From the NCBI GenBank assembly GCA_947579665.1, contig OX388345.1, positions 71,229,454 to 71,293,453 on the forward strand: a DNA stretch of 64,000 nucleotides, read 5' to 3'. Below are positions 11,118 through 23,309 of this stretch, piece by piece. The notes under the pieces were generated by a model that was not told where the DNA came from, searched no databases, and saw only the letters and a program-made list of their open reading frames with translations. Every line of letters begins with the position of its first letter. Within the stretch, counting starts at the first letter, position 1. The DNA is from Sympetrum striolatum. Lineage: Eukaryota; Arthropoda; Insecta; Odonata; Libellulidae. The translations under genes and the position numbers were made by a program.

Positions 11118-12424
11118 CAGGGCCTTATGGAGCTTCCTTTCCCGTGTATTTCCCCGTAAGGCGCATGGCTCGGTGTTGCCAAATGCAGCAAAAGCTTAAT
11201 TTGCTGATTAAAAAAATCATTCCTGCTGTAAAATTAAACGATACGTCGAATCCTGCAATTTATTTATCCATATGTTTTAAAATAAAATTTATAAAAATTA
11301 TTTTCTTGTATTTCCGCGTGGAGAGACCATTTTCCGATTTTATCTTTATCACGCTGTTGTGAACGATGCGTTCATACATTCGTCATAAAATTTGTACAGT
11401 AACTTTTTCAAGCATTACTTCCCATAACAGTATTATTTAATTTATATTTTATCTCGTTTTAATGTTTCTATAACACGAATAAGATCATTTGAACCGAAAT
11501 TTTCGAATTATGCATTCCTAAAAGCGGTCGCCAGCTAAATCTCGTACCGTATGATATACCTCCATACATGCTGCGTACGAAATTTTAAGAAAAGTATAAA
11601 GATATTTTTGGTGAAGAAATGAAGACATTATCTTGATTACAGAGGGATTTATTAATTTTTCAGTTTGTCGTTTTTGCCGCGCGCCAAAGTTCCGCCGTGA
11701 ATGCCTGGTCAGCTCAGCTCAGCTGTTGTAAGCGTGAGGGAAGAAAGCACAAATCCTCGGAAAATCGGAAAGATTCCTCATTCATTATAAGAAAAAAAAG
11801 TTCCAATAATTCTAGAAACCCTTACTGACGACGTTGTAGCCGATATTTGTTGCTGGTTTATTTATTTTCCGACTTCTGGGATTTTCTCGAAATTTGGTGA
11901 ACATGGATATCCGCTACGCAAACGCTTACATACATATTAATATAGGCCGTTAAAATTTTTTTTAAGGACATTGAAGTATTTTATTAATTCAACCACAGTC
12001 AAGTTCTCAGTCGGAAGAAACAGTTTTTTATATCCCGCCGATTTCAACAAAATTAGAGTTCGGGTCCTCCTAATGAAAGTCTTCGCAAAATAAAGAGCAC
12101 AGAAAAACAACATACAACTTTCTCTTTAAAACTGAGGTATAATTCCTACTACTGAATGAATAGCACGCGTATCCCTTCTTAAGATTAACAGCACCGATGC
12201 ACAAAGGGTACATAAAACCGCTATGGCTGGTCAAGTCATAAAACATCTGGGAAACCGTTGGAACTCTTCAATGTTGATGCTCGGAATATAAGGGATGACG
12301 GTTTGTATTTAGTTTGCCTTTGGATTTCCAAGAGTATAGAAGCCGTGTGCAATTATTATAAGAAGTCGAGCAGAGCTGTAGAGTTTCTCTCCAAGTGAGT
12401 CGTTTTTAACTTCGTGAGATCACC

Positions 12425-13837
12425 ATGTCCGAAGTGAAGAGAAGGCGAAAAGGGGAGAAGTTGAGAAGTCGTGAACGGCAAATAGTATTGAACGTCTTCA
12501 CCTACCTCCGCAAGTCCCTCAGTGTTTCCGATGCAAGTAAAAAGGCCGCGGAAGCGACTGGATGCTCACAGTCGACAATTTATAGAGTACGGAAAGAAGC
12601 ATCTCAAGGCGCGTTAGTGACTCCGTCAAAAACTAAGAAAATTACACGGCCGTACAAGAATGCGAGATGTGCAATTTACGATGAATTCGTAAGATCAGGA
12701 GTGAGAAGAAAAGTGCATAATATGTTTGTTCGAAACGTTCCTACAACTTTAAAAGCCATATTAAACTCCGTGAATATGGTTAATGATTTACCGAATTTTA
12801 AACCAACTACATTGTACCGTCTGCTGACCGACATCGGTTTTGTTTACGAAAGAAGGAGCAGGCAGAGCATACTAATTGAGAGGGACGACATAATACGTTG
12901 GCGTCACAATTACTTAAGGCAACTGAAGAAATACCGAAGTGAACAGAGAATGATTGTGTTTACCGACGAAACGTGGATCAATCTTGGTCAAACGGTGAAC
13001 AAGGTTTTGAGTGATAAAGGAATTAAAACACCATGTGATGCTTTCCTGTCTGATTTAAGTACGGGACTAAAGGCTCCGACATCCCGAGGAGGTCGTTTCG
13101 CAATTATTCACACCGGAATGGAAAATGGTTTCATTGAAGGAGCATTGCGATTCTTTTTTTGCAAGAAGAATACCATGGACGAGCATGACGAAGTTGATGG
13201 AGAATGTTATGAGAGCTGGTTTGAAAACTGCCTTCTCTCTAGCGTACCCAGAGGCTCGGTATTAGTTTTAGACAATGCATCCTATCACTCTAGAAAATTA
13301 GAATACCTTCCAACAACAAGTTGGAAGAAAGACCGCATCAAAGAGTGGTTGACTGATAAAAATATAAATTTCGATGACGATTGTTTGAAGATATACTTAT
13401 TGTTTTAAGTCGATCAAGTTCGAAAAAATTTCGAGAAGTTCAGGGTTGACGAACTTGCAAAATCAGCGGGATGCATTGTTCTACGACTTCCACCGTACCA
13501 CTGCGAACTGAACCCTATTGAAATGGTTTGGGCGCAAATTAAGCATTACGTGGGTATGAAGAATGTGACATTTAAAAAGAAAGATGTGGAGAGACTTATA
13601 TTAGAGAGTTTTGGCGCTGTTTCTCCTGAAAATTGGCGAAATCATGTCAAACATGTGATGAAAGTGGAAGAGGAAATGTGGCAGGCAGATAATTTGCAAG
13701 ATGACATAGAAGAACTGATTATTCGTCTTACATCGTTATCGTCGTCTCAGTCGACAAGCACATCAGAAGATGCGTCAGAGCCACAGCCAAGCACATCAAC
13801 TTATATGGAGGGATTTGGATACTTTTCGGATTCTTGA
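12425..13837 (+). pseudogene. DD82E transposase with one in-frame stop
   Basis: The frame starts at ATG 12425 (ACC before it, good context) and ends with a stop at 13835-13837. A single TAA at 13406-13408 (codon 328) interrupts it; both sides are in the same frame. The product would be about 470 residues. Residues 15-60 form a helix-turn-helix-like DNA-binding region (CSQSTIYRVRKEA). The catalytic triad is visible: D181 in VFTDETWIN, D283 in VLVLDNASYHS and E366 in PPYHCELNPIEMVWAQ. The last two are separated by 82 residues, counting the stop, against 34-41 in ordinary Tc1/mariner enzymes. From memory, DD82E is the spacing of the Sailor family. The C-terminus is rich in serine and threonine. 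As read, it would give a truncated protein lacking the catalytic glutamate. Confidence 0.9.
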
Positions 13838-14419
13838 GTGGAAAGGTAAGAAGACTTTTATCTTAGAATTCATTGCATTTTTAAATGGTTATTTGATTAT
13901 GCCACCGATATAAGACGACATCATTCAGACGGTAAATATCATTATTTAGTCGTCTTAACGATAAGGAAGGACGAGTGAATGTCAATTGAATTTAATGCTT
14001 TCCATCCGGAAAAAAAATATTTCATCAAATGACGTAATATCATAATTCAACCTTTCATATTAGTAACTTTATGAAAATATATATCAATGCGGATATACTG
14101 TAAGGTAACAACTTTACTGGTTTTAAATAAAAATACTTACTACCTATCGCTTGCCAATAATTCGTTATTGTCCTATAAAAATAATACTTCAAAGTAATTC
14201 ACATGGTATTTAGAGCTTTGATCTTCACCGAACTTTAAAAATTGTGCTTGCATCCCTTATTTAACGAAAACCTAACTCTAGGAGCTTTTTGATTAGCGTA
14301 TTCATAACACTCATGGTTATGAATTCAAATTCGGCGCGGTGTTCAGGAGGCGGGGCGACGGCGTAATCGCTGTCACCCCGCCACCGTAGGTTTGGCAACA
14401 GCGTTGGCCATTTGAGCAA

Positions 14420-14447
14420 TACTGTCAACTAAATGTGGAGAGGTCTA
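14420..14447 (-). repeat. Right terminal inverted repeat of DD82E element
   Basis: It ends GTGGAGAGGTCTA and is followed by TA, the presumed target duplication. It is the reverse complement of 11090-11117 with one mismatch. Confidence 0.92.
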
Positions 14448-14664
14448 TAGTAAACGTAGGAAAACGAGGTAAACATTTGTCACACGGTTTTTACCGTTTT
14501 AACCTTTACTTGTTTCCCTACACACGAATGATTGATGGCATAAGTGGGGAAGGTTAATTTGTATTCTTAAAAAGGCTTGTGATACTCATAAGCAATGCAT
14601 TTATTGGTCAACCAAAACCATCTGTTACTCCCCGCTCCTTTTCTAAAACATCGGTGGATGTTGA

Positions 14665-14764
14665 ATGTATTTAAAATATCGAATTGATGTTTCCGATGTA
14701 TCGCCAAAGAAACATCGAGTAGTCCGATACATCGATGTCGATGTATCGGACATCGGCATCTCTA
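14665..14764. mobile_element. Solo hAT-like terminus with CGATGTATCGG repeats
   Basis: Overlapping copies of CGATGTATCGG and its reverse complement CCGATACATCG fill 14690-14755. The stretch ends GGCATCTCTA, which reads TAGAGATGCC from the other side. Some hAT elements begin with TAGAGATG and carry such subterminal repeats. No partner end was found, so the assignment is tentative. Confidence 0.35.
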
Positions 14765-15031
14765 GTTTTCGCAGTACAATCTAAAAATTCTTAAGAACGG
14801 TCCGCTAGATTCGCTACATCTCCCCATAGGTCCTCCGGCTCAACACTGCTTGGGGTTGAATGGGGTACCGCTGAGGGCGAACCCAAGACGGGAAGGGTGA
14901 CCTTGACCACATTTCGTCGATAAGGTAAGTTACAGAATTTGTCATTCGATTGTAGTTGAATGGAGGTAGTATGACGCTCACAATCCCCTCGAAGGGTATG
15001 ACGAGATTGAAATTAGGAGCATATGATACCC

Positions 15032-15134
15032 AATAAATGGGTGGAAATAACTTTGCAAAATTCCACTTTAAAATTTTAATTTTAATTCCACTTTTTAAAG
15101 TGGAATTTTGCAAAGTTATTTCCACCCATTTATT
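15032..15134. repeat. Perfect 42-bp inverted repeat (hairpin)
   Basis: The left arm is 15032-15073 and the right arm 15093-15134, with a 19-base spacer. Both arms read AATAAATGGGTGGAAATAAC at their outer edge and match over all 42 positions. A minus-strand frame (14814-15224) runs through the hairpin, and part of its sequence is made by it. It may be a small foldback element or a recent palindromic duplication. Confidence 0.9.
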
Positions 15135-16275
15135 AGGATGGAGTTCCACACAGTTAAAGCTTCCTTGATTGCTTTCATATGACACCCGTTTTCTATACTT
15201 ATTATCCTTCGCTCGTACTCTCAATAGATGGCCGCATGGTGTTCTTGTCTGTCCTACGGTGGAAATGGGAATAGAAAATTTCCATTACACTGTTTTCGCA
15301 ATTCTCCTTCGTAAGTGATTTCAATGGTTGTTTCATGAAGTGTCTACTGGAAAGATTCTCAATCTGTCGCAGATCAGCAAACCTCTTTGATCACCTGTCT
15401 TCCGTACCTAAATTTAAAATCCTCCCAATATCCCAATCCTCACGATTATCAGTTAAATTTTACTTTATCGAGTTGAAATGTTTCAATTAGTATGTATGAG
15501 CTACGTTTTGCCCAAATATTCGAGGCTTGTGCTATTGATCCTCAATTGTTTTGGAATACATCTACTGCGAATTTTCAAATGCGACAGCTCTAAGGCTCTT
15601 TCTTCAAGCTGGGCATATTGATATTCGATATCTCTCATTCTTTGTACTTACTTCATGTCATAACTTACTTCCACAACAAATCGATTTTTTATACGAGTTA
15701 AGCCAATGACGCGGCAGCCGAGTTCCAGTACTTCTTTTCCCATAGTAGCCAGATGCCTTCCTCCGTACGCTAGGCCGCAAAAATTCTTAAAATTTTAACC
15801 GACGGAAAATGAGACATCGCAGTTTGGGTTTGAGTCGACATAGGCTCGCCAATATGTACGAGAATAGGCTGATTGCAGACATAGAAACATGGCCATTGGT
15901 GAATAGTTTTTGCATACAAATCTGCAAGTCGCTTACGCTGATCAAGTCCGCACGCTAAAAGAAACATTTTCGGCAAGTCTTTTTTTATGTAGCTCACTGT
16001 AACCAGCGTTCCTCAGTTTATTTCACAAATTTTTCTCATTTATTCATCATGGACGGAAAAAACTAAGATAATAGGAAATACAACACTAGTGAATATAAGA
16101 CATTCTATTTCATTGCACATACCGTTCCTTCTAGAATGATATGATACTCGGCCTCTCTAAATGGAGACTCGGGATTAAAGTTGATATGATCAGGCATTTC
16201 AATGCCTTATTGAGGTGTACAAGAAGGTAATCAATTTCCTTGTTTAACATATTTATTCGTTGTTTCTTATGACAC
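15135..16275. other. No gene recognised
   Basis: Mixed-composition sequence with no coding region I can support. The minus-strand frame at 15770-15997 is unidentified. Confidence 0.35.
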
Positions 16276-17423
16276 ACTAGCAGAAGTGCCCGTTGATTCT
16301 CAACGGGGAATATAGAAGTAGATTAAATTCAAGTTGCCGGTCATGCAATTCGTAAATTCCCTTTAGAATAAGGTCTAAAATCCCAAGCTATTGTTACTGT
16401 ACAGGAAAATTCATGAGCTCGGCTCAACCATCGCATTGATAGTGAGGAGGATTGGCTGTTTAAAACCTCAACAATTTTGGATAATTCACGCGTATTTTAT
16501 CAAAATTCTCCAAATTTCGAATCGCAAACAATATTCCACGATCAAAATTAGAACATTCATTTCATTTCCGTTCTTTTGCTTCTTGTTTCGACTCCACACG
16601 ACTATTTTTCTGTTTTAATTCTTCAAAAGAAATATAGCCTGCTACCGATTAAAGTGAAGATTAGATTTATTCTTTATGGAAACCCATCTGAGCGATCTTG
16701 GTTGGAAAACAGCAAAATTATCGCATGAAATTGAGACAGTACGTCTTTCCTGGTCCCAGAAAACACGTACGCAAAGTTTGACACGAATCTGGCAAACGGT
16801 TTGTGATAAAATCGAAGACACACAATCTCCTGACAGTAATTACGTACCTGCAATTGCTGGTTACATTCTTACAGAAAATTTCTCGTTATCCATGTAATAT
16901 ATCGTACTCTTCAATCATCAGCTTAATGGGCCTAAAGTCCACGGGTATTTTTACGGGATAAAACATGAGCTCGGATTCAACAATGGGATCGGTCGTCAGG
17001 GGGATGAGTTGTTTACAGCCTCGAATTTTCACGAAAGTTTTGTATATTTTACCAATATTCTCGCAAATTCCAATCGAAAGTAAGATCCCACGACCAGAAT
17101 AAGAATCTTTATTCGATTTTCTTTCTTTCGGAGTTTGTCTCGACTCTGTACGACTATTCCTTCTAATTTAATTCTTCAAAAGAAATAAAGCCTGCAACCG
17201 ATAAAAGTGAAACTTACGTGTATTCCTTATGAAAATCTATCTGAGCGATCTTGGTTCGAACCCAGCAAAATTCTTGAATAAAAATGCGACAGTACTTCCT
17301 TCCTGATATAAATGGACACGCATGCAAAGTTTGAGACAAATCGGGCAAATGGTGTAGACTCCAATCCAAGACAAACAAACCCACAAACCCACAGAATTTC
17401 TGCTTTATATATATAGATAGACT
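16276..17423 (+). repeat. Unclassified dispersed repeat, copy 1
   Basis: It begins near GCCCGTTGATTCTCAACGGG, itself a small palindrome, and ends with AATTTCTGCTTTATATATA followed by GATA. It contains an internally repeated module (about 16390-16750 and 16950-17300) that includes GCGATCTTGGTT followed by a CAGCAAAATT motif. In the second module the sequence TTGGTTCGAACCCAGC resembles a polymerase III B box. It has no coding capacity. Three other copies are in this window. The class (SINE-like, Helitron-like or other) is not clear. Confidence 0.7.
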
Positions 17424-18148
17424 AGCTGAAGCGCCCGTTGATTCTCAACGGGGAATATAAAAGTAGATTAAATTCAAGTTGCCGGTCGTGCAATGCGTAA
17501 AATCCCTTTAGAATATACAGTCTAAAATCCCAAGCTATTCTTACTACACAAGAAAAAAAATTCATGAGCTCGGCTCAAAAATCTCATTGATCGTCAAGAG
17601 GATTGGCTGTTTACAACCTCAACAATTTTGGAAAATTCACGCGTATTATTTCGAAATTCTCGAAATTTCGAAGCGGAAACAATATTCCACGATCAAAATT
17701 AGAATACTAATTTTATTTCCGTTCTTTTGCTTCTTGTCTCGACTCTGCACGACTATTTTTCTATTTTAATTCTTCAAAAGAAATATAGCCTGCTACTTAT
17801 AAAAGTGAAGATTAGATTTATTCTTTATGGAAACCCATCTGAGCGATCTTGGTTCAAACCCAGCAAAATTATCGAATTAAATTGAGACAGTACGTCCTTC
17901 CTGGTCCCAGAAAACACGTGCGCCAAGTTTATAAATTAATTATAATTATTAAATCTATCTGAGCGATCCTGGTTCGAATCCAGCAAAATTGTTGAATAAA
18001 AATGCAACAGTACTTCCTTCCTGATGTCAGAGGACACCTATGCAAAGTTTTAGACAAATCGGGCAAACGGTGTGGACTCCAATCCAAGACAAACAAACAA
18101 ACCCACAAACACACAAACCCACAGAATTTCTGCTTTATATATATAGAT
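17424..18148 (+). repeat. Unclassified dispersed repeat, copy 2
   Basis: It starts immediately after copy 1 with the same GCCCGTTGATTCTCAACGGG head and ends with the same TTTATATATATAGATT tail. It lacks much of the middle of copy 1. A short insert near 17930-17950 (TAATTATAATTATTAA) joins the two GCGATC modules. The head-to-tail arrangement suggests tandem duplication or insertion into the tail of copy 1. Confidence 0.7.
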
Positions 18149-18149
18149 T

Positions 18150-20445
18150 AGGGTGCTTGGAGGATATACTATCCCGACTACTCATAAAATCAAGACCTAA
18201 GTAACTTATTTCTTGTAATATTTCTTTTATCGGTAAGAATATGTTACGAGATAGAATGGTGTAAAACTTCTTTCAAACATTTCATTGATTTATATCGTTT
18301 CCTGATAATTACCGCATATCTCCATAACCTTCTTTTCCATTGATTTGAAAATAGTAGATACACGCCGAAATGTCCTGAACGACTTTCAGGATCCCATTCT
18401 CGTAAAAGAATCGGTATACAAGAAATGTGAGCCCGATAATAAAAATAATTTAAGGAAAAGCAAAACTTAGCGATCGAAATGTTAGGTATAGCTTTTCTCG
18501 ATCCAGAGATCAAATTAATCTTTAATGAACTCAACTATAGACGGAATACTAAGGTATGCTAAATTCCTATTCTTATGATATTGCTTGTGGCAACGGAATT
18601 TGCGACATGTAGGTGTAATTACGTCGCAGACTTTTATTCTCCCTTTGCTCTCTTCCCTCCCTCTCATCTACCTAAAGAAGTTTCCGTGCAATCAACTAAC
18701 GATATTGGAATATAAACAAGACTTCCCATTTAAATGTACAACATTTTAGGTTGAAATTGTTATACAAATTATAATGAGTCCTGTTTTTCGAATACTATCA
18801 ATTTCTAACAAAAATAAACAACTTTGCAATCACATAATTTCTCTGAAATTCTGCGATTCTATTAATGAATTCCTCTCTCTCATTAGCCATATGAATCGGA
18901 GGTAAGTGTCTCAATAGGGTATTTGGACATCCAACAAAATGAGAAGGCAAATAAGCAAAAGCTACTTTGCATGTGGATGAAAGGATCTTTAAGAAATAGA
19001 TTATTATTAGAATGTTAATGTCTTGATTCGCTAGTAATCATTTTCATTGCTCTTTAACGACGAACGTAAGCTGTATGTGTCATATATACAATATGCGTGT
19101 TTCCATCTAAGCCTGCCAATTTTCGGAGAGTCATTGTCTTAAAACTATGAATAATTACAAGCACGAAATCTTTCTTTGAATAATTATTCCGCAATAGAAA
19201 AAGGAAATTTTGTAAATTGTCTTTATTAGCTTCTGCTGCGTAAAGGAGGCGTCTTACGCTAAGCCCATACAAGTGGCTTACGATTAGTCAGACTCTTTTT
19301 CGCTTCGGTGTAAACAGAAGGCTTCTCAAGGGTGACTATAGAAAATCCCTCACAAAAGAATGCTCTCCTTCTTGTGATTTTCTGTTTGCATTTCATCTGC
19401 GACCATTTGAAGATTGTTCATATTGCCAGAAAAAGCATTCGCTCAAAACATTTCTTTATTTTCGCGTTTTTGGCTCAAAAGAGTGAAGATAGATTTGGAA
19501 AAACTTTCAAGAAATCTAAAAGCCCCAAACTTAGTATTTTTAGTTGAATTTACAGTTATATTATGTTGTGTTGTTGCTGATTGGTTTGGGAGGAATTTCG
19601 TATCAACGCAGTTACGCTCATATACAAATTTGAATTTCTCCCTTAAGAATCAACGGGTATTACAGATTGGAAACGTAATTACCGATCATCGCTGTTACGC
19701 TGATATCAATATATTGTTACTGGAAGAGTTGTTCTTGGCGTATATATCCGTATGTTGTATTTTTTGTTATGTATATCATGTTTTATATCAACTAAATGTT
19801 TAAGGACATTTATCCTGAATTATTCACGGTTGATCATACGAATGTATGATATTTTTCCTCAGTTGCTCTTTGTATCATTAGAATAATTTGCGTGCTATTC
19901 AGCTAAAGAAACTAAAACTTTGCAAAAAAGTATCACGTAACCTTAGAAAAATTTCGTTGAACAGTTAAATTATATGTCGCCTTAAACTTTTTATTTCTAG
20001 CGTGACGAAGAACTTGTCGCTAGTGAAATTGAGAAAAATGTTAAAAGTTTTATTCATAGTTGGTTTCGGGTCGACATCTTAAAAGAAACTTCAATAATTG
20101 CTGTTTATTTTCGAAAACAGAATTTGCGGTGACAAAACGGTGGTTGTGAATAAACCTACGTCGGAAAACACAACGGTATTGAGAAAAGTTATAATATTTA
20201 ACGTATTTAAGGTTTATACGCTAATTTTTTGAGATACCAAACTATCTATTAATGAAATTAATTTACCTAATAATTTCGTATTAATGTGGTTGAACGTAGG
20301 TTGAATGTTTATGACCTAAGTATTCTACGCGAGTAAACAATAAAGGCGCCGTTTTGTTTCTAAATGAGTAATGCTTTTGAAAATTTGTCTCGAAACAATG
20401 TAGAATTTCATTTTGGAGGCTATAGTGGCATGGTATTTTTAATGT
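18150..20445. other. No gene recognised
   Basis: AT-rich sequence without a supported gene. The longest frame, 19414-19803 on the plus strand, is hydrophobic but lacks splice signals and coding bias. Confidence 0.35.
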
Positions 20446-20448
20446 TGC

Positions 20449-20575
20449 AGGAGTGGTGCCATCTTTAATTATATCACTTGATTAACTTTGGTTATACAAT
20501 GAATAACATATTAAGTTGCGGGAGTGGTGCCATATTTCATTAAATCATTTGATTAACTTTGGTTATAAAATAAAT
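20449..20575. repeat. Short tandem duplication of about 70 bp
   Basis: The sequence GGAGTGGTGCCAT, then a variable stretch, then TTGATTAACTTTGGTTATA occurs twice in a row, at about 20451-20506 and 20520-20567. A few substitutions separate the copies. Confidence 0.7.
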
Positions 20576-20894
20576 CATATAATAGATGTTATAAATAGGT
20601 GCGAAACAGCAATGCTTAGCTACCACTACGAGGCATAAAACCACCTCCTGAGGAAAATGAATGGAATATTGAGGCATGATCATCAGTTTTCTTTGCAAGT
20701 CACATCTTTTGATGCAGGGATATGGTCGTTTTACCCGAAAAAAAATTATGAATATTTTGATGTTTTCGTTGAAATTTCGAAACTCCGGTACCCGCAACCA
20801 AAAATAATTTTTTTAGTGTACGCTTTTGTTACACAACAGAAAATATACTGAGGTATACTTAGTGTAACTTCCCCACGACGAAAGTTAAGCATGA

Positions 20895-21960
20895 ATCCCC
20901 CCACCGCACCCACTACCATCCCTCCCTCCCTCCACCCGCCCATTCGCATCCCTCCATCCAACCAACCCACTCCCACCCCTCCCTCCCTCTAACCACCAAC
21001 TCCCATCCGTCCCTCCAACAAACCCAATCCCGCCACTCCCTCCATCTACCATCCCTCTCTACCTTCACCCCTACCTCTCCAATACCTCCTTCCCTCCACC
21101 CAACAACCCCTACCTCCAACCTGCGCATTCCCATCTCTCCCTCCACGCAACCCACTCCCATCCCTCCCTCCCTCGAACAACCAATTCCCGACCGACCTTC
21201 CACCGAATCCACTCCCATCCCTTCCGCCCTCCCTCCCTCCACCCCACCCAAACCCATCCCTTCCTACCTTCACCCCTCCTACTCCCATCCCTCCCTCCCA
21301 CCACTCCCTCCATATACCCACCCATCCCCATCCCTCCCTCCACCCAACCCACCCCACCCAAACCCATCCCTCCCTACCTTCACCCCACCCATTCCCATCC
21401 CTCCACCCACCCACCCCTACCTCCAACCCGCCCACTCCCATTCCTCCCTCCCTCCACCCACTCCCATCCCTCCCTCCCTCAAAACCACCAACTCCCACCT
21501 TATCCCTCCCTCTCCCCCTAACCGCTCCCATCATTCCCACTATCCCAACCACTACTATCCTACCTCTATCCCACCCATTCCACCTCTATCTCACCCATTC
21601 CCATCCCACCCATATTACACCCACTCTCATACCTCCCTCTACACTACCCACTCTCTTCCAACCCTCTCTACCCCACCCAATCCCATCCATTTCTCTACCC
21701 ACCCACTCCCATCCCTCCATTTACCCAACCTACTACATTTCCACCCCCTATCCCAAACACTCCCACACTTCCAGCCCACTGCTTCACTTAGACCCTTTCC
21801 ACCCATTCCCAACCCTATGGCCCACCAACTCCGAACCCTCTGTCCTACCCAATACCTTCACTTCCTCAATATCGCCCAACACACTCCATTCCATCCCTTT
21901 CCTGAACATTCGCTTCCTTCTCTTCCTCTCCCATACCCATCTCCCATCTACTACCTTCAC
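20895..21960 (+). repeat. Pyrimidine-rich minisatellite (CCCATCCCTCCCTCCACC)n
   Basis: About 1 kb of the plus strand is almost pure C, T and A, built of variable units of 20-40 bases such as CCCATCCCTCCCTCCACC. G is almost absent. The minus strand would be G-rich with many GGG runs and could form quadruplexes. Apparent glycine-rich minus-strand frames (20913-21552) are translations of this repeat, not genes. It forms the left part of a compound repeat that continues to 22690. Confidence 0.9.
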
Positions 21961-22024
21961 TTTTTATTTCCAATTAGACAGTACGAAAAATACGATCAAA
22001 CCAGTGAAAAGAACCAAAATGAAT

Positions 22025-22690
22025 AAATTATATACATAGCCCCGCCTCACACGTCATTATAAATCTATACATTTGGCAATAGTTAATTTGGCCAAGGGCG
22101 AAAAGTTTTTTATATGCATAATGAAACATTGTATGATTATTGTAAAATTTGAAACATTTTAGTGAATTTTGTAATTATACCTATTAGATTCTGCCTTTGG
22201 GAGGTTTTGGGGAGTTTCACTCCCGACTTGGGTGAATACCAGGAAAATTATGTTATTCCCCCCACAATACTACCACCAGGCCTGCTGCCTATTTGTAATT
22301 TTGAGAATATATAAATCAATATTTTATACGTTTCATGACATGGTACAGAATATTTAAATTATACATAGCCCCGCCTTACACATCATAATAAATCTATACA
22401 TTTGGCAATGGTTAATTTGGCTCAGGGCGCAAAGTTTTTTATATCCATATTCAGACATTGTATGATTTCTGTAAATTTTGTAAGGGTGAATACCAGGAAG
22501 ATTATGAAATTTCCCCCGCCATAGGACTACCAACTGGCCTGGTGCATATAAGTAGTTTTGAGAATAAATATATATATAAAAAATATTTTATACATTTCAA
22601 GTCATGGTACAGTATACAAGTTCCGGCCTTACAATTTTTTATACTATACATAATTGAAAATATATTTTGGCTCAGAAGAAAAGACTTCTA
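22025..22690 (+). repeat. Tandem modules adjoining the pyrimidine minisatellite
   Basis: Two diverged copies of a module of about 330 bp lie in tandem. Each carries ACATAGCCCCGCCT and AATCTATACATTTGGCAAT. The first starts at about 22030, the second at about 22363. They are followed by a tail with TTCCGGCCTTACAATTTTTT (about 22620-22640). The same modules and tail, in reverse, precede the G-rich tract at 60.8-61.3 kb, so modules plus minisatellite form one mobile or duplicated compound element. Confidence 0.75.
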
Positions 22691-22711
22691 TAGATTAAAT
22701 CATCAAATAAA

Positions 22712-22980
22712 TTATAACATAAATATGTAATGATAAAAATTTCGATACTTAAACATAGCATAATGGGAAGCGCGTATGACATCAGCGAAAGGGTCCCGGG
22801 TTAGATAAGAGTATTCAGCCAGCACCACGTAAATATTGGGAAGCTCTCTGAACAAATAGGTAGCGTCCGTCTTCAAAAGTTTATTCTGGCGTCGTGCGAG
22901 TAGTTGTGCTGAACACCTTTCACCAACAGTGAATGTCGCCAGGCAAGATCTATCAATGTGATGACGTGCCATGGAAAAAA
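22712..22980 (-). other. GC-enriched patch with an open frame, function unknown
   Basis: On the minus strand 22972-22712 is open for 86 codons from an ATG, in a patch richer in G and C than its neighbours. The product includes ATFTVGERCSAQLLARRQNK. I do not recognise it. Its composition suggests a fragment of a gene or transposon. Confidence 0.2.
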
Positions 22981-23278
22981 GAAACCGTTAAGAATAATAA
23001 AAATTAATATCTTGCAGTTACTTACCATTAATATAAATAACCATTAATATGTAAATAACTAATAGTTTTGCAAATCATGCACTTATTGCCAAAACTATAA
23101 TTACATAACGAATAACGATACATAAAAAATACTTTTAAAGCAAAACCCACTTTTATTTACATTTTACATCCGTTTACTTTATAAAGGTCCAAAGTCTATA
23201 AATAAGAGTAATGTAGCCATTTGAAATATTTCTTAACGTCCACGTTAATGGGAGAAACCATACAATCATATATACTGT

Positions 23279-23307
23279 GTATATTATGCACAGTGTGCAT
23301 AATATAC
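23279..23307. repeat. Near-perfect palindrome
   Basis: Arms GTATATTATGCACA and TGTGCATAATATAC are separated by one base. A function is unknown. Confidence 0.8.
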
Positions 23308-23309
23308 GG

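Larger units (their letters stand above)
11090..14447 (+). mobile_element. Full-length IS630-Tc1-mariner transposon, DD82E (Sailor-type)
   Basis: The element is 3,358 bp. Its 28-bp terminal inverted repeats start TAGACCTCTCCAC and differ at one position. TA dinucleotides at 11088-11089 and 14448-14449 are consistent with TA target duplication. One transposase frame lies inside, with 1.3 kb of leader and about 0.6 kb of trailer. The leader and trailer are long for a mariner-like element (usually about 1.3 kb in total). The trailer near 14335-14400 is GC-rich. All parts appear present, so this insertion is young compared with the other transposons in the window. Confidence 0.92.

Noticed and set aside
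14814..15224. 136-codon minus-strand gene
   Set aside because: The frame runs through the perfect 42-bp hairpin, which explains part of its length, and the product is not recognisable.
19414..19803. 129-codon membrane protein gene
   Set aside because: Hydrophobic residues follow from AT-rich composition. There is no homology, splice support or codon bias.
20913..21552. Glycine- and tryptophan-rich proteins on the minus strand
   Set aside because: These are translations of the GGG-rich strand of the minisatellite in several frames at once.
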